Shown here: positions 1-8,628 of the stretch, in pieces
Layout of the letters: every line of letters starts with the position of its first letter
Position numbering within the stretch: position 1 is the stretch's first letter
From: Bacillus sp. RO2
GTDB taxonomy: Bacteria > Bacillota > Bacilli > Bacillales > Bacillaceae_I
Reading direction: 5' to 3'
Length of the DNA stretch: 64,000 bases
Assembly: GCF_012911845.1 (NCBI RefSeq)
Contig: NZ_JAAXCU010000043.1
Span: 124,001 to 188,000, forward strand
The notes under the pieces: generated by a model
What the model was told of the DNA's origin: nothing
Databases searched by the model: none
The model's input: only the letters and a program-made list of their open reading frames with translations
Made by a program: the position numbers and the translations under genes

Positions 1-53
1 AGCGGCGTATACCCTAAGCTTTAATTTGAAATAAAGAGGAGGCTGCTTTCACA

Positions 54-284
54 ATGATCGATTTCGGAGTACAAGCACTCGTCAGCATCATCTCCCACCT
101 ACTATTCATCAGCATCACCTGGTGGGCACTACAAGCCATCCAATACGAAAAATGGATGAAACCAAACAAAGTCGTCCAAATCAAACTGCTACTAATCCTC
201 ATCACCATCGCCATCGGATCCACAGTCAGCAACTTTTTCCTAGACTACCTGTTCCTATCTCAAAGACTGCCGATGATTTGGTGA
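54..284 (+). CDS. ywzB: DUF1146 family small membrane protein (YwzB-like)
   Basis: A 76-residue protein with two hydrophobic segments, roughly residues 8-26 and 43-67, separated by a short basic loop. Length and pattern fit the DUF1146 family, whose gene normally sits between atpC and murA in bacilli; murA follows here, which supports the call. The start is an ATG preceded by AAGAGGAGG about 11 nt upstream. Function is unknown. Codons end almost only in A or C, an unusual style shared with several neighbours. The 53 bases before it probably hold the tail of an upstream gene, but I could not identify it. Confidence 0.85.
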   Translation: MIDFGVQALVSIISHLLFISITWWALQAIQYEKWMKPNKVVQIKLLLILITIAIGSTVSNFFLDYLFLSQRLPMIW

Positions 285-307
285 AAATAAGTATAATTAA
301 GCAAACG

Positions 308-335
308 AACCAGGGGAGAGTCCTCTGGTTTTTTT
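308..335 (+). terminator. Rho-independent terminator after ywzB
   Basis: A 10-bp stem (AACCAGGGGA pairing with TCCTCTGGTT, one G-T wobble) with a 3-nt loop runs into seven T residues. It probably ends the transcript arriving from the atp side. Confidence 0.8.
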
Positions 336-348
336 GCTGCCGTCTACA

Positions 349-381
349 TAAGAACAAAAATTCCTGCCGGGGTCTGACCCC
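349..381 (-). repeat. REP-like palindromic element, copy 1
   Basis: The 13-nt palindrome GGGGTCTGACCCC lies at 369-381. On the minus strand it is followed by GGCAGGAA, the conserved start of the element's right flank; the outer part of this copy is degenerate. Same family as the copies at 2756, 4134, 5483, 7931 and 14040. Confidence 0.8.
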
Positions 382-490
382 AAAAATAAAATATATATAT
401 AAACCACAAAAATTTTGACGAACATTTCTATGTATCTCTTACTTGCACATTGGCCACACTGACTAGTAACAAACAAAGGGGCGTGGGGAT

Positions 491-1324
491 ATGTTTAAGA
501 TGGAGAATGCGGGTAAGGGCTTGATTACTAATACTAAATATACAGAAAAAAAGTGGAAACTTTATATTAATAGATTGCTAGGACTATTTTTTATTTTCGT
601 AATATGTTTTACTGGGGTAATTCTTGGGAATGAAAGAAGCAGAGCTCAATTACCAAACGATATCAGTACTGAGATACTTGAAATCGCAGAAGTTTTTCAG
701 AAGGAGAAAATAAATGTTCAAGAATGGAAACTTTATGGGCGGAAGAACGTCTATAAAATTAGGGATTTAGTCACTTTTCAAAAAGAGGTAAATCGTTTAA
801 AACAGAGTATGGGCCATCTTAGTTGGAACGTGATGGAAGAAGAGGATCAATGGAAGGCAGTTGGAACTTATTATAATGACTTACTAAAGCAAGAAGAGAC
901 TCTTCAGCTCATCACTAACCACACAAACTCATCCCAAACATCGTATTTATTATATGAGGTAACTGGATATGGTTGGGAAAAGCCTGTAGCAACAGAAATA
1001 ATAAACAACTTCCATTCTAATCTTACCAAAATTTCTCATGAAGACTTTGAAATATTTAGTTGTATGACTGGCGATTTCAGTGCTAAAATTGAAGATGGTT
1101 TGCAAAATACGACAAATATTTTGCTAGACGCATTTTCAGCACAAATAGTTGAAGAGATTCAGGAAGATACCTTTGTATCCGTTTCAGCATATACTGATGC
1201 ATGGAATAATGTTCTTCCGACAAATCAGGGTAAGATGAACTTACAAATTGGGTTACGAACACAAGGAATGGGCGATAAGACTACCGTGATTGTAGGCACG
1301 CCAATTATTACTGTTGAATATTAA
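491..1324 (+). CDS. ywmB: YwmB family protein (DUF1779)
   Basis: A 277-residue protein with a membrane anchor or uncleaved signal at about residues 27-46, then an extracytoplasmic domain. Length, position directly before murA and the C-terminal region (tyrosine-rich middle, then GTPIITVEY at the end) fit the YwmB family, which is called TATA-box-binding-like only by structural resemblance. Function is unknown. ATG at 491 follows AAAGGGGCG; a second in-frame ATG at 500 is possible. Codon usage here is ordinary and AT-rich, unlike ywzB just upstream. It probably shares a transcript with murA 32 nt downstream. Confidence 0.75.
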   Translation: MFKMENAGKGLITNTKYTEKKWKLYINRLLGLFFIFVICFTGVILGNERSRAQLPNDISTEILEIAEVFQKEKINVQEWKLYGRKNVYKIRDLVTFQKEVNRLKQSMGHLSWNVMEEEDQWKAVGTYYNDLLKQEETLQLITNHTNSSQTSYLLYEVTGYGWEKPVATEIINNFHSNLTKISHEDFEIFSCMTGDFSAKIEDGLQNTTNILLDAFSAQIVEEIQEDTFVSVSAYTDAWNNVLPTNQGKMNLQIGLRTQGMGDKTTVIVGTPIITVEY

Positions 1325-1356
1325 TATATAGAATAAAAGACGCGGAGGGGAACGTT

Positions 1357-2661
1357 TTGGAAAAAATCATCGTCCGCGGCGGACAAAGGTTAACAGGTAC
1401 TGTTAAAGTAGAGGGAGCAAAAAATGCAGTACTACCTGTCATCGCCGCAACTTTATTAGCTAGCAAAGGCAAATGCGAAATCTTAGATGTACCTGAGCTC
1501 TCCGACGTTTATACGATTAACGAGGTTTTGCGATATTTGAATGCCGATGTTGATTTTGAAAATAATCGTATAATTGTCGACGCAACAAGAGAGCTTCATA
1601 CGGAAGCACCGTTTGAATATGTAAGAAAAATGCGCGCATCTGTCCTAGTAATGGGATCATTGCTTGCACGTAACGGAAAAGCACAAATTGCTCTACCTGG
1701 AGGCTGTGCAATTGGATCAAGACCAATCGATCAGCATTTAAAAGGATTCGAAGCGATGGGTGCGAAAGTAAAAGTTGGAAATGGTTATATCGATGCCGAA
1801 GTAGACGGAAGATTACAAGGCGCGAAAATATATCTTGATTTCCCAAGTGTGGGAGCAACAGAAAACATCATGATGGCTGCAACACTTGCTGAAGGTACAA
1901 CAATCATGGAAAACGTTGCAAAAGAACCGGAAATCGTGGACTTGGCGAACTTCTTGAACTCCATGGGAGCGAAAGTTCGTGGAGCAGGTACAGGTACCAT
2001 CAGAATCGAAGGGGTTTCCGAATTACACGGATGCCAACACAACATCATCCCTGACCGCATTGAAGCAGGTACATTCATGGTAGCAGCTGCAATCACAGGC
2101 GGAGACGTTATTGTGGAAGGCGCAGTGCCGGAACATTCCAGCTCTTTAATCGCCAAAATGGAAGAAATGGGCGTTAAGTTTGAAGAAGTAGAAAACGGAT
2201 TACGCGTTATCGGTCCAGAAAAGCTTAAGTCAATTGACATCAAAACGATGCCTCACCCAGGATTCCCAACAGATATGCAATCCCAAATGATGTCTTTATT
2301 ATTGGCAGCTGAAGGCACGAGCATGATTACGGAAACAGTATTTGAAAACCGCTTCATGCACGTTGAAGAGTTCCGTCGTATGAACGGCGACATCAAGATC
2401 GAAGGACGTTCCGTTGTCATCAATGGACCATCGAAATTACAAGGCGCAGAAGTGGCGGCAACAGATCTTCGTGCAGCAGCAGCATTAACCCTAGCAGGAT
2501 TAATCGCAGACGGATACACTCGTGTAACCGAGCTAAAACACCTAGACCGTGGATACGTAAACTTCCACAACAAACTAGCAGCACTAGGCGCAGACATCGA
2601 ACGCGTAAGCTCCATGGAACAAGAACAAACAGTAATCCTAGAGCAAATCAAAGAAGCCTAA
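1357..2661 (+). CDS. murA: UDP-N-acetylglucosamine 1-carboxyvinyltransferase MurA
   Basis: A 434-residue enzyme, full length for MurA. It transfers enolpyruvate from PEP to UDP-GlcNAc, the first committed step of peptidoglycan synthesis in the cytoplasm. Diagnostic features visible are the N-terminal AKNA motif with Lys22 and Asn23, and the active-site cysteine Cys117 in the loop [11 protein letters not shown] (the fosfomycin target). Start is TTG with GCGGAGGGG placed 6 nt upstream. The position before spoIID matches murAA of B. subtilis. The last ~60 codons switch to almost exclusively A- or C-ending codons while the first half is mixed. A terminator made from a REP-like palindrome follows. 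Confidence 0.97.
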   Translation: MEKIIVRGGQRLTGTVKVEGAKNAVLPVIAATLLASKGKCEILDVPELSDVYTINEVLRYLNADVDFENNRIIVDATRELHTEAPFEYVRKMRASVLVMGSLLARNGKAQIALPGGCAIGSRPIDQHLKGFEAMGAKVKVGNGYIDAEVDGRLQGAKIYLDFPSVGATENIMMAATLAEGTTIMENVAKEPEIVDLANFLNSMGAKVRGAGTGTIRIEGVSELHGCQHNIIPDRIEAGTFMVAAAITGGDVIVEGAVPEHSSSLIAKMEEMGVKFEEVENGLRVIGPEKLKSIDIKTMPHPGFPTDMQSQMMSLLLAAEGTSMITETVFENRFMHVEEFRRMNGDIKIEGRSVVINGPSKLQGAEVAATDLRAAAALTLAGLIADGYTRVTELKHLDRGYVNFHNKLAALGADIERVSSMEQEQTVILEQIKEA

Positions 2662-2702
2662 ACACAACAAAACAGCCAATCATTTATTTATATTCTACAT
2701 TG

Positions 2703-2738
2703 AGGGTCAGACTCCTTTAGGGGTCTGACCCTTTTTTT
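2703..2738 (+). terminator. murA terminator built from a REP-like palindrome
   Basis: AGGGTCAGAC (2703-2712) pairs perfectly with GTCTGACCCT (2723-2732) around a 10-nt loop, followed by a T tract to 2738. The arms are the same GGGTCAGACCC core found in the dispersed palindromes, so an element seems to have been recruited as, or derived from, a terminator. Confidence 0.85.
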
Positions 2739-2755
2739 AACTTTTTTTGTGAGCC

Positions 2756-2797
2756 TTCGACATGAGGGCGGAAATTCCTGCTGGGGTCTGACCCCAG
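2756..2797 (-). repeat. REP-like palindromic element, copy 2
   Basis: On the minus strand this copy reads palindrome GGGGTCAGACCCC (2783-2795), then AGCAGGAATTTCC, then CATGTCGAA ending at 2756. It is one of the complete copies that define the element. Confidence 0.85.
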
Positions 2798-2979
2798 CAC
2801 AGCATTTTTTTCACTACTTATTAATATTCCACCTTTTTTTCTGTGAGACCATTTTTTTGTGGGGATATGGAATTGTTTTCTGATAGTTGTGGGTTATGTG
2901 TATATAATATAGAAGTTTATAGGAGTTTTTTAGGGTTTGAGGCTGCTGCAGGATCTCTAGAAACCTGCCCATATTTTAG

Positions 2980-3009
2980 TCATAATTGCTTGTCCACTTC
3001 CATAAGAAT
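2980..3009 (+). promoter_or_regulatory. candidate sigma-E promoter of spoIID
   Basis: TCATAAT at 2980-2986, a 14-nt spacer, then CATAAGAAT at 3001-3009. This resembles the sigma-E consensus (-35 like TCATATT, -10 like CATACAAT) at the right spacing. It lies 67 nt before the spoIID start, and spoIID is a sigma-E gene in B. subtilis. The wider gap 2662-3075 otherwise holds the terminator and one palindromic element. Confidence 0.5.
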
Positions 3010-3075
3010 GAAGAGTAAAGGTATCCAACCATCAGCAAACAACTACTACTTTATTGTTATCGGAGGCTCGGCGCT

Positions 3076-4104
3076 ATGAGAAACTTGAAACCAATCATCG
3101 TACTCACATCTATTCTATTTGTCATGGTATTAATGGTACCAACGTTATTAGTCATGCCGTTTGTCGATAAGGAAAGCGGCCAGTTAGCAGAAGAACTCCA
3201 ACCGAATCAGCAAATCCAAAACCAAGTGGATTCCATTGACTCTCCGATTGATGTAGCCGTCTATCGACACAAACAGGAGATGATTGAAAAGATACCGCTA
3301 GAGGATTATATTGTTGGCGTTGTCGCTTCGGAAATGCCGGCTGACTTTGAGCTAGAGGCGCTAAAAGCACAGGCTTTGGCAGCGCGGACGTATATTTTAA
3401 GGCAGCTAATGGCGGAAGAAAAACTAGGCACACCAGAAGGCGCCGATGTGACAGACACCGAACAGCATCAGGTTTATAAAAGTCCAGAAGAACTTAAAAC
3501 AATCTGGGCGGAGGAAGACTTTAATTGGAAGATGGAAAAAATAAAACAGGCGGTCGCGGAAACAGCCGGATCCGTCCTTACCTATAATAATGCACCAATT
3601 GATGCAAGCTATTTCTCCACAAGCAATGGCTTCACAGAAAACTCAGAAGAATACTGGCCAAACGAAATCCCATATCTACGAAGTGTAGAAAGCCCGTGGG
3701 ATATAGATTCTGAAAAATACTTAAGTCAAGTATCATTGCCGGTACAAGAGTTTCAATCCAAACTTGGTGTAAGCCTGGGAAGTGACGGTGCGGTAGGGAA
3801 AATCATCGCCCGTACAACTGGGAATCGAGTGGAGACGGTAGATATTAATGGGAAGACGCTGAGTGGAAGGGAAGTGCGTGACATCCTTAAGCTGCGATCT
3901 AGCGACTTTACATGGGAACGTAAAGGAGACAACATCGTCATCACCACCAAAGGCTTTGGTCACGGAGTCGGGATGAGCCAATACGGCGCCAACGGCATGG
4001 CCCTAGAAGGCAAAAACTACACCCAAATCATCTCCCACTACTACAAAGACGTCCAAATCGCCAGCGCAGAACAATACTTAAATAAAGTGACAGCGAAGAG
4101 ATAG
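3076..4104 (+). CDS. spoIID: stage II sporulation protein D (SpoIID)
   Basis: A 342-residue membrane-anchored lytic transglycosylase of the mother cell, acting with SpoIIM and SpoIIP to remodel septal peptidoglycan during engulfment. One transmembrane anchor spans residues ~6-28. The SpoIID domain follows, including the motif [11 protein letters not shown], in which Glu86 matches the known catalytic glutamate, and a C-terminal [13 protein letters not shown] motif typical of the family. ATG is preceded by GGAGG. The position between murA and spoIIQ is the conserved one. The final ~50 codons are strongly A/C-ending, unlike the first two thirds. Confidence 0.97.
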   Translation: MRNLKPIIVLTSILFVMVLMVPTLLVMPFVDKESGQLAEELQPNQQIQNQVDSIDSPIDVAVYRHKQEMIEKIPLEDYIVGVVASEMPADFELEALKAQALAARTYILRQLMAEEKLGTPEGADVTDTEQHQVYKSPEELKTIWAEEDFNWKMEKIKQAVAETAGSVLTYNNAPIDASYFSTSNGFTENSEEYWPNEIPYLRSVESPWDIDSEKYLSQVSLPVQEFQSKLGVSLGSDGAVGKIIARTTGNRVETVDINGKTLSGREVRDILKLRSSDFTWERKGDNIVITTKGFGHGVGMSQYGANGMALEGKNYTQIISHYYKDVQIASAEQYLNKVTAKR

Positions 4105-4133
4105 AGAAGGGGAAAACTTTTTTAAAAAAATTA

Positions 4134-4228
4134 CCCTTTGGGGGTCAGACCCCCGAAGGGTTTTCCATCTCCACGTCGAATAAAGGTTCACCCGTCAGAC
4201 CCCGGTTCCTGCCGGGGTCTGACCCCTT
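4134..4228. repeat. composite of two REP-like elements (BIME-like)
   Basis: Left part: CCCTTTGGGGGTC / GACCCCCGAAGGG forms a near-perfect hairpin (4134-4160), followed by TTTTCC and CACGTCGAA, i.e. an element in plus orientation. Right part: GTCAGACCCCGG (4194-4205) pairs with CCGGGGTCTGAC (4212-4223), a 12-bp perfect stem with loop TTCCTG, i.e. an element arranged in the opposite sense. Pairs of inverted elements are the arrangement called bacterial interspersed mosaic elements for classical REPs. Confidence 0.8.
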
Positions 4229-4311
4229 TTCAAACTTTTTTTCAAAAACCATGCATAATTCCCCCTCTATTGAAGGAAAATAAGCATTTCAAAATTTTTT
4301 TTAGCCTGGAT

Positions 4312-4341
4312 GTATATTATTCTGTGAATCTGTTCAGAATG
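4312..4341 (+). promoter_or_regulatory. candidate sigma-F (forespore) promoter of spoIIQ
   Basis: GTATA at 4312-4316, a 15-nt spacer, then GTTCAGAATG at 4332-4341. The -10 matches the sigma-F consensus GGNNANAHTR at all but its second position, and the -35 fits GYATA. It lies 21 nt upstream of the spoIIQ start; spoIIQ is sigma-F dependent in B. subtilis. Confidence 0.65.
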
Positions 4342-4361
4342 ATTGCTGAGGTGATGATACA

Positions 4362-5201
4362 ATGAGAGAGGAAGAAAAGAAACGGACTTCTCAAAATTCA
4401 AATTGGCAACGCTTAATGAAAAAGCGTTGGGTGTTCCCAGCAATCTATCTTGGGTGCGCAGCAATCATTTTGACAGCGGTTTTAGTATCCCAATCAGGTA
4501 ATGAATCAGAAGGTAATCCAGGAAACACAGAAGGGCAAGGACCTACCACTTCTTATGGTGATCAAGATTCCATGGAAGTAAACAGCCCGGTAGAAAACTT
4601 TGTAATGCCGGTAACAGATGTTAACTCTTCTGTCATCCAAAGACCATTCTGGGATGCAAATGCATCTAAAGAAGAACAAGAAGCAGCTTTCATTGAGTAC
4701 AATGGCATTTACCAACCAAACACAGGTATCGACATTGCAATGAAAGACGGCGAAACATTCGAAGTAGTCGCTTCTTTAAGTGGAACTGTAACGCATGTTG
4801 AAAATGATCCATTACTAGGAAACGTCGTAGAAATTGAGCATTTGGATGGTGTGAAAACAATCTATCAATCACTGACTGACGTAAAAGTCAAAGTCAACGA
4901 TTTCGTAGAGCAAGGTGAAACAATCGCCAAAGCACACACAAACCAACTGAACAAAGACGCAGTACATGTTCATTTTGAAATCCGCAAGGACAATGTAGCA
5001 GTGAATCCGAGCAGCTTTTTTAACAAACCAGTCACTTCGCTTCTAGAGGAAGAAGGACAAGCTTCTGAAGAAGGAAGCGAGCCAGCTGGTGAACAAGAAG
5101 AAACTCCTGCAGAAGGCGAAGACAAGCCTGAAGATGGAGAAGACAAAGACGGCGACGAAGGATCTTCTGACGAAGAAGAATCCGTTAGCTATCTAACATA
5201 A
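4362..5201 (+). CDS. spoIIQ: forespore engulfment protein SpoIIQ
   Basis: A 279-residue forespore membrane protein. It has a cytoplasmic basic N-terminus, a transmembrane segment at ~24-43 and a LytM/peptidase M23-like domain at ~115-220. It pairs with mother-cell SpoIIIAH across the septum. The first LytM metal ligand position carries Asn120 (context QPNTGID) where active enzymes have His, while the second motif HVHFE (His202, His204) remains. The domain therefore looks degenerate, as expected for SpoIIQ of Bacillus. The last ~55 residues form a very acidic tail rich in Glu, Asp and Gly. ATG follows GAGGTG. Confidence 0.93.
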   Translation: MREEEKKRTSQNSNWQRLMKKRWVFPAIYLGCAAIILTAVLVSQSGNESEGNPGNTEGQGPTTSYGDQDSMEVNSPVENFVMPVTDVNSSVIQRPFWDANASKEEQEAAFIEYNGIYQPNTGIDIAMKDGETFEVVASLSGTVTHVENDPLLGNVVEIEHLDGVKTIYQSLTDVKVKVNDFVEQGETIAKAHTNQLNKDAVHVHFEIRKDNVAVNPSSFFNKPVTSLLEEEGQASEEGSEPAGEQEETPAEGEDKPEDGEDKDGDEGSSDEEESVSYLT

Positions 5202-5253
5202 TCTAAAGTCTTGTTAATAAAATAAATGCTAGAACGATAAACTCTATTGAGCC

Positions 5254-5304
5254 AAAGAGCAGCTTACAAACGGGAAAAACAACTCCGGAAAGCTGCTCTT
5301 TTTC
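5254..5304 (+). terminator. spoIIQ terminator
   Basis: AAAGAGCAGCTT (5254-5265) pairs perfectly with AAGCTGCTCTTT (5290-5301), followed by TTTC. The loop is 24 nt. Confidence 0.75.
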
Positions 5305-5421
5305 TATGCAAAATTTTTATCTACTTCCATACAAAACCAGGAATAAAACCAAGCCACCCTGGGTATACTAACAATACCGATACACAAACAACACAACAGC
5401 GCAAAACAAGAGAATGTCAAA

Positions 5422-5458
5422 ACCGCCAAACGCAGGTACCGTTTGGCGGTATTTTTTT
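5422..5458 (+). terminator. second, orphan terminator
   Basis: ACCGCCAAACG (5422-5432) pairs perfectly with CGTTTGGCGGT (5440-5450) and is followed by seven T residues after one A. No gene is visible between the spoIIQ terminator and this hairpin (5305-5421), so it may end an unseen small RNA or be a backup terminator. The rest of the gap to 5638 holds one palindromic element. Confidence 0.75.
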
Positions 5459-5482
5459 GTTTCAAAAGAATTTTTTTCAAAA

Positions 5483-5523
5483 GGGGTCAGACCCCTAAAG
5501 GTGTTTTCCACTTCATGTCGAAT
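5483..5523 (+). repeat. REP-like palindromic element next to the transposase gene
   Basis: Palindrome GGGGTCAGACCCC at 5483-5495, then TAAAGGTGTTTTCC and CATGTCGAA. It lies 115 nt upstream of the HUH transposase gene, the expected place for an element recognised by that protein. Confidence 0.85.
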
Positions 5524-5638
5524 ACTATATAAGTTGGCCCACTCCAACGATTCCTCCACAACAAGACCTCCGCACTTTCCGCTTAGCCGCACGCCAACAA
5601 CGAATCCAAATCTCACACTCGAAAGGAGCACCACTCAA

Positions 5639-6235
5639 ATGCCCAGAAACCCAAGAATCTGGTTCCCCGGAGCCATGTATCACATCACCACCAGAGGAAA
5701 CCGCCGCAGCATCATCTTCTTCGAACCAAATGACTACCACACCTACAAGCGCATCCTCCTCGAAATCAAACACAAATACCCATTCAAACTACACGCCTAC
5801 TGCCTCATGACCAACCACACCCACCTGCTCATCGAAACCGAAACCATCAACATCAGCCTGATCATGCAAAAAATCAACACCAAATACGCCCAGTACATCA
5901 ACCGTAAATACCGACTTACCGGCCACCTCTTAGAAGGAAGATTCAAATCCAGCATCATCCACGACATCGACTACCAAATCGACGTCAGCAAATACATCCA
6001 CCTCAACCCGGTCGCAGCTCAGATAGTTCACAACCCCGAAGACTATCCATTCAGCAGCTATAAGCAATACCTCTACAACAACCAACATGACCCACTCGTC
6101 ACCACAAAAGACATCCTGAAATACTTTTCTACCACCCACTACGAAGACTCCTACCCACACTACGTCAACACCCCAAACACCAGAATCCACTTCACCCCAA
6201 ACAACAAAGCAAAATTTCTTATTTTGAAAAAATAA
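5639..6235 (+). CDS. REP-associated tyrosine transposase (RAYT, Y1/HUH family)
   Basis: A 198-residue protein of the Y1 transposase fold. The start MPRNPRIWFPGAMYHI is typical. The HUH metal-binding motif is seen as NHTHLL (His60, His62), and the tyrosine-containing helix YAQYINRKY is followed by a GHLLEGRFKS motif. Single-copy enzymes of this group are associated with REP palindromes and cut single-stranded DNA at them; I infer this one acts on the GGGGTCAGACCCC elements around it. ATG 5639 has AAAGGAG 10 nt upstream; the open frame extends upstream without a ribosome site. Coding-strand third positions are almost only A or C. Confidence 0.9.
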   Translation: MPRNPRIWFPGAMYHITTRGNRRSIIFFEPNDYHTYKRILLEIKHKYPFKLHAYCLMTNHTHLLIETETINISLIMQKINTKYAQYINRKYRLTGHLLEGRFKSSIIHDIDYQIDVSKYIHLNPVAAQIVHNPEDYPFSSYKQYLYNNQHDPLVTTKDILKYFSTTHYEDSYPHYVNTPNTRIHFTPNNKAKFLILKK

Positions 6236-6252
6236 AGAAAATTACGTATAAT
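6224..6252 (+). promoter_or_regulatory. sigma-A promoter for the gamma-glutamyltransferase gene
   Basis: TTGAAA (6224-6229), 17-nt spacer, TATAAT (6247-6252). The -35 overlaps the last codons of the transposase gene, so the following gene has its own promoter. Confidence 0.75.
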
Positions 6253-6293
6253 AGAAAATAATTCGCATAACGAAATAATAGGGGGATCAACAC

Positions 6294-7910
6294 ATGACAC
6301 TCAAACTCGACTATCTCAACAACCCATATCCATCACAACGCAACACCGTCTTTGCTCAAAACGGCATGGTTGCCACATCCCAGCCACTAGCTGCACAAGC
6401 AGGCCTTGATATCCTGAAAAAAGGAGGAAACGCCATTGATGCCGCCATCGCAACAGCAGCCTGCCTTACCGTCGTGGAACCAACCTCCAACGGAATCGGC
6501 GGCGATGCATTCGCCCTCGTCTGGACAAAAGGGGAACTTCACGGTCTCAATGCAAGCGGACCAGCACCTCAATCCATCTCCATCGAAGCGGTAAAAGCAA
6601 GAGGTCACGACACGATACCGAAAATGGGCCTAATCCCAGTCACCGTTCCTGGCGCACCATCGGCCTGGGCAGAGCTTTCAAAGAAGTTTGGCAAACTATC
6701 ACTCTCAGAAGTGCTGCAACCTGCCATTGACTACGCAGAAAAAGGTTACCCAGTCTCCCCAACACTCGGAAAGTACTGGAAGGGCGCCTACAATGCCTAT
6801 AAAAAATTCTGCACAACCGAAGAATTTACTCACTGGTTCGAGACCTTCGCACCAGACGGACGTGCGCCGGAAATCGGCGAAACATGGTCCTCCAAAGGCC
6901 ATGCCGACACCTTAAGACAAATCGGTGAAACAAACGGGGAAGCATTCTACCGCGGCGAACTAGCCCACAAAATCGCTGACTTCTCCAAACAGCACAATGG
7001 CTTCCTTACATACGATGACCTAGCAGCCTACCAACCGGAATGGGTGCAGCCAATCAAGGTCAACTATAGAGGTTACGACGTCTGGGAGATCCCGCCGAAC
7101 GGCCAAGGAATCGTCGCACTCATGGCACTTAACATGCTAAAAGAGGACACCTTCACCGAACGCGACAGTCTTGAAACCTATCACAAACAAATCGAGGCAA
7201 TGAAACTCGCATTTGCTGACGCCAAAAAATACGTGTCAGATACAACGACCATGACCCACACCGCAGAAGAATTGCTGTCCGATTCCTTTGCAAAAGAAAG
7301 AAGGGGCCTCATCACCGACACGGCCCTCACGCCAGAACCGGGAACGCCGCCAAAAGGGGGAACTGTCTACTTGGCAACCGCCGATGGGGAAGGGAATATG
7401 GTATCCTTTATCCAGAGTAACTACATGGGCTTCGGATCAGGCGTCGTCGTACCAGGAACCGGGATCGGACTGCAAAACAGAGGACATGACTTCTCCCTTG
7501 ATCCAGAACACGAAAACGCTCTGGCACCAGGGAAGAAGACATACCACACCATCATCCCGGGCTTCCTGACAAAAGACAACGAAGCAGTCGGACCATTCGG
7601 CGTCATGGGTGGCTATATGCAGCCACAGGGCCACATGCAGGTCGTCATGAACACTGTGGACTTCCACCTCAATCCGCAGGCAGCCCTGGACGCACCAAGG
7701 TGGCAATGGATGGAAGGCAAAACGGTACATGTCGAGCACCACTTCCCGCAACACCTGGCTCAAGCACTCCAACGCAAAGGGCATAACATCCAAATCACAC
7801 TCGACGGAGGCAGCTTCGGCCGCGGCCAAATCATCTGGCGCGACCCAAAAACCGGCACCCTCACCGGAGGCACCGAACCAAGAACCGACGGATGCATTGC
7901 GTCGTGGTAA
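6294..7910 (+). CDS. gamma-glutamyltransferase family protein (YwrD-like)
   Basis: A 538-residue member of the Ntn-hydrolase gamma-glutamyltranspeptidase family, which hydrolyses or transfers gamma-glutamyl groups of glutathione-type substrates after autocleavage. The likely nucleophile is Thr357 in GGTVYLATADGEG, the start of the small subunit. Downstream conserved stretches include SNYMGFGSG and MGGYMQPQGHMQV. No signal peptide is visible, as in cytoplasmic YwrD. The two downstream chromate transporter genes echo the ywrD-ywrB-ywrA neighbourhood of B. subtilis. ATG follows GGGGGAT. Codons are heavily C- or A-ending. Confidence 0.88.
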   Translation: MTLKLDYLNNPYPSQRNTVFAQNGMVATSQPLAAQAGLDILKKGGNAIDAAIATAACLTVVEPTSNGIGGDAFALVWTKGELHGLNASGPAPQSISIEAVKARGHDTIPKMGLIPVTVPGAPSAWAELSKKFGKLSLSEVLQPAIDYAEKGYPVSPTLGKYWKGAYNAYKKFCTTEEFTHWFETFAPDGRAPEIGETWSSKGHADTLRQIGETNGEAFYRGELAHKIADFSKQHNGFLTYDDLAAYQPEWVQPIKVNYRGYDVWEIPPNGQGIVALMALNMLKEDTFTERDSLETYHKQIEAMKLAFADAKKYVSDTTTMTHTAEELLSDSFAKERRGLITDTALTPEPGTPPKGGTVYLATADGEGNMVSFIQSNYMGFGSGVVVPGTGIGLQNRGHDFSLDPEHENALAPGKKTYHTIIPGFLTKDNEAVGPFGVMGGYMQPQGHMQVVMNTVDFHLNPQAALDAPRWQWMEGKTVHVEHHFPQHLAQALQRKGHNIQITLDGGSFGRGQIIWRDPKTGTLTGGTEPRTDGCIASW

Positions 7911-7930
7911 TGAGGTAAAGACGTAAACGA

Positions 7931-7992
7931 TTAAAGAGGGGTCTGACCCGCTCTCCGTTAAAGCGCTAAAGAACTAAAGAGGGGTCTGACCC
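7931..7992. repeat. two tandem REP-like palindromes
   Basis: TAAAGAGGGGTCTGACCC occurs twice, with cores at 7938-7949 and 7981-7992 (period 43 nt), between the gamma-glutamyltransferase gene and the chromate transporter genes. Both lack the final C of the palindrome and the right flank. Confidence 0.75.
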
Positions 7993-8064
7993 TCACTCCA
8001 CTAAAGCACCAAAGCAAAGTAGAGTCAGTCAGCCCCCTCCTCACAAAGGAGGAAACCATACACC

Positions 8065-8628
8065 ATGAAGCAATGGGACTTATTTATCGCATTCTTCCGT
8101 GTTGGAATGCTCGGCTACGGCGGAGGTCCGTCCAGCATTCCGCTTGTACATAAAGAGGTAGTAGGCAAGTACAAATGGCTCTCAGACGACGATTTCTCTG
8201 ACATCCTGGCACTCGCCAACACCCTGCCCGGACCAATCAACACCAAGATGGCCGGTTACATCGGTTATCGCGTCGGTGGCTACACAGGCATGATGAACGC
8301 TATCCTAGCCTCCACCATCCCGACCATCATACTCATGATCGTCCTGCTCACCACCCTTACAAGTTTCAAAGACCAAGCGTGGGTGCAAGGCATGACCAAA
8401 GCAGTACTGCCTGTTGTCGGCGTCTTACTTGCCGTCCTTACATGGGACTTTCTATCAAAATCACAAAAAGGACTAGGGTGGCCAATAGCCATCTTCCTAA
8501 TCCTAGCTAGTTTTCTATTCATCGAGATTCTAGGCATCCATCCAGGAATCGTCATTGCACTATTACTTGCAGCTGCCGTCCTGAAAAAAGACAAACCAAA
8601 ACCGGAAAAAGGAGGGACCCAACCATGA
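8065..8628 (+). CDS. chromate transporter family protein, first half (YwrB-like)
   Basis: A 187-residue integral membrane protein with the chromate-ion-transporter signature FRVGMLGYGGGPSSIPLV near the N-terminus and LPGPINTKMAGYIGY around residue 55, then hydrophobic helices. It is half the length of classical ChrA. The next gene is a paralogue overlapping by 4 nt, so the two short proteins probably assemble as one transporter (CHR3-type pair). Substrate is not proven; sulfate/chromate-like oxyanion transport is a family inference. Strong AAAGGAGG ribosome site. Confidence 0.88.
   Translation: MKQWDLFIAFFRVGMLGYGGGPSSIPLVHKEVVGKYKWLSDDDFSDILALANTLPGPINTKMAGYIGYRVGGYTGMMNAILASTIPTIILMIVLLTTLTSFKDQAWVQGMTKAVLPVVGVLLAVLTWDFLSKSQKGLGWPIAIFLILASFLFIEILGIHPGIVIALLLAAAVLKKDKPKPEKGGTQP

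Noticed and set aside
1785-2651. Long minus-strand open frames opposite murA
   Set aside because: They lie entirely within murA, have no ribosome sites and show no protein-like pattern; they are shadows of the coding strand.
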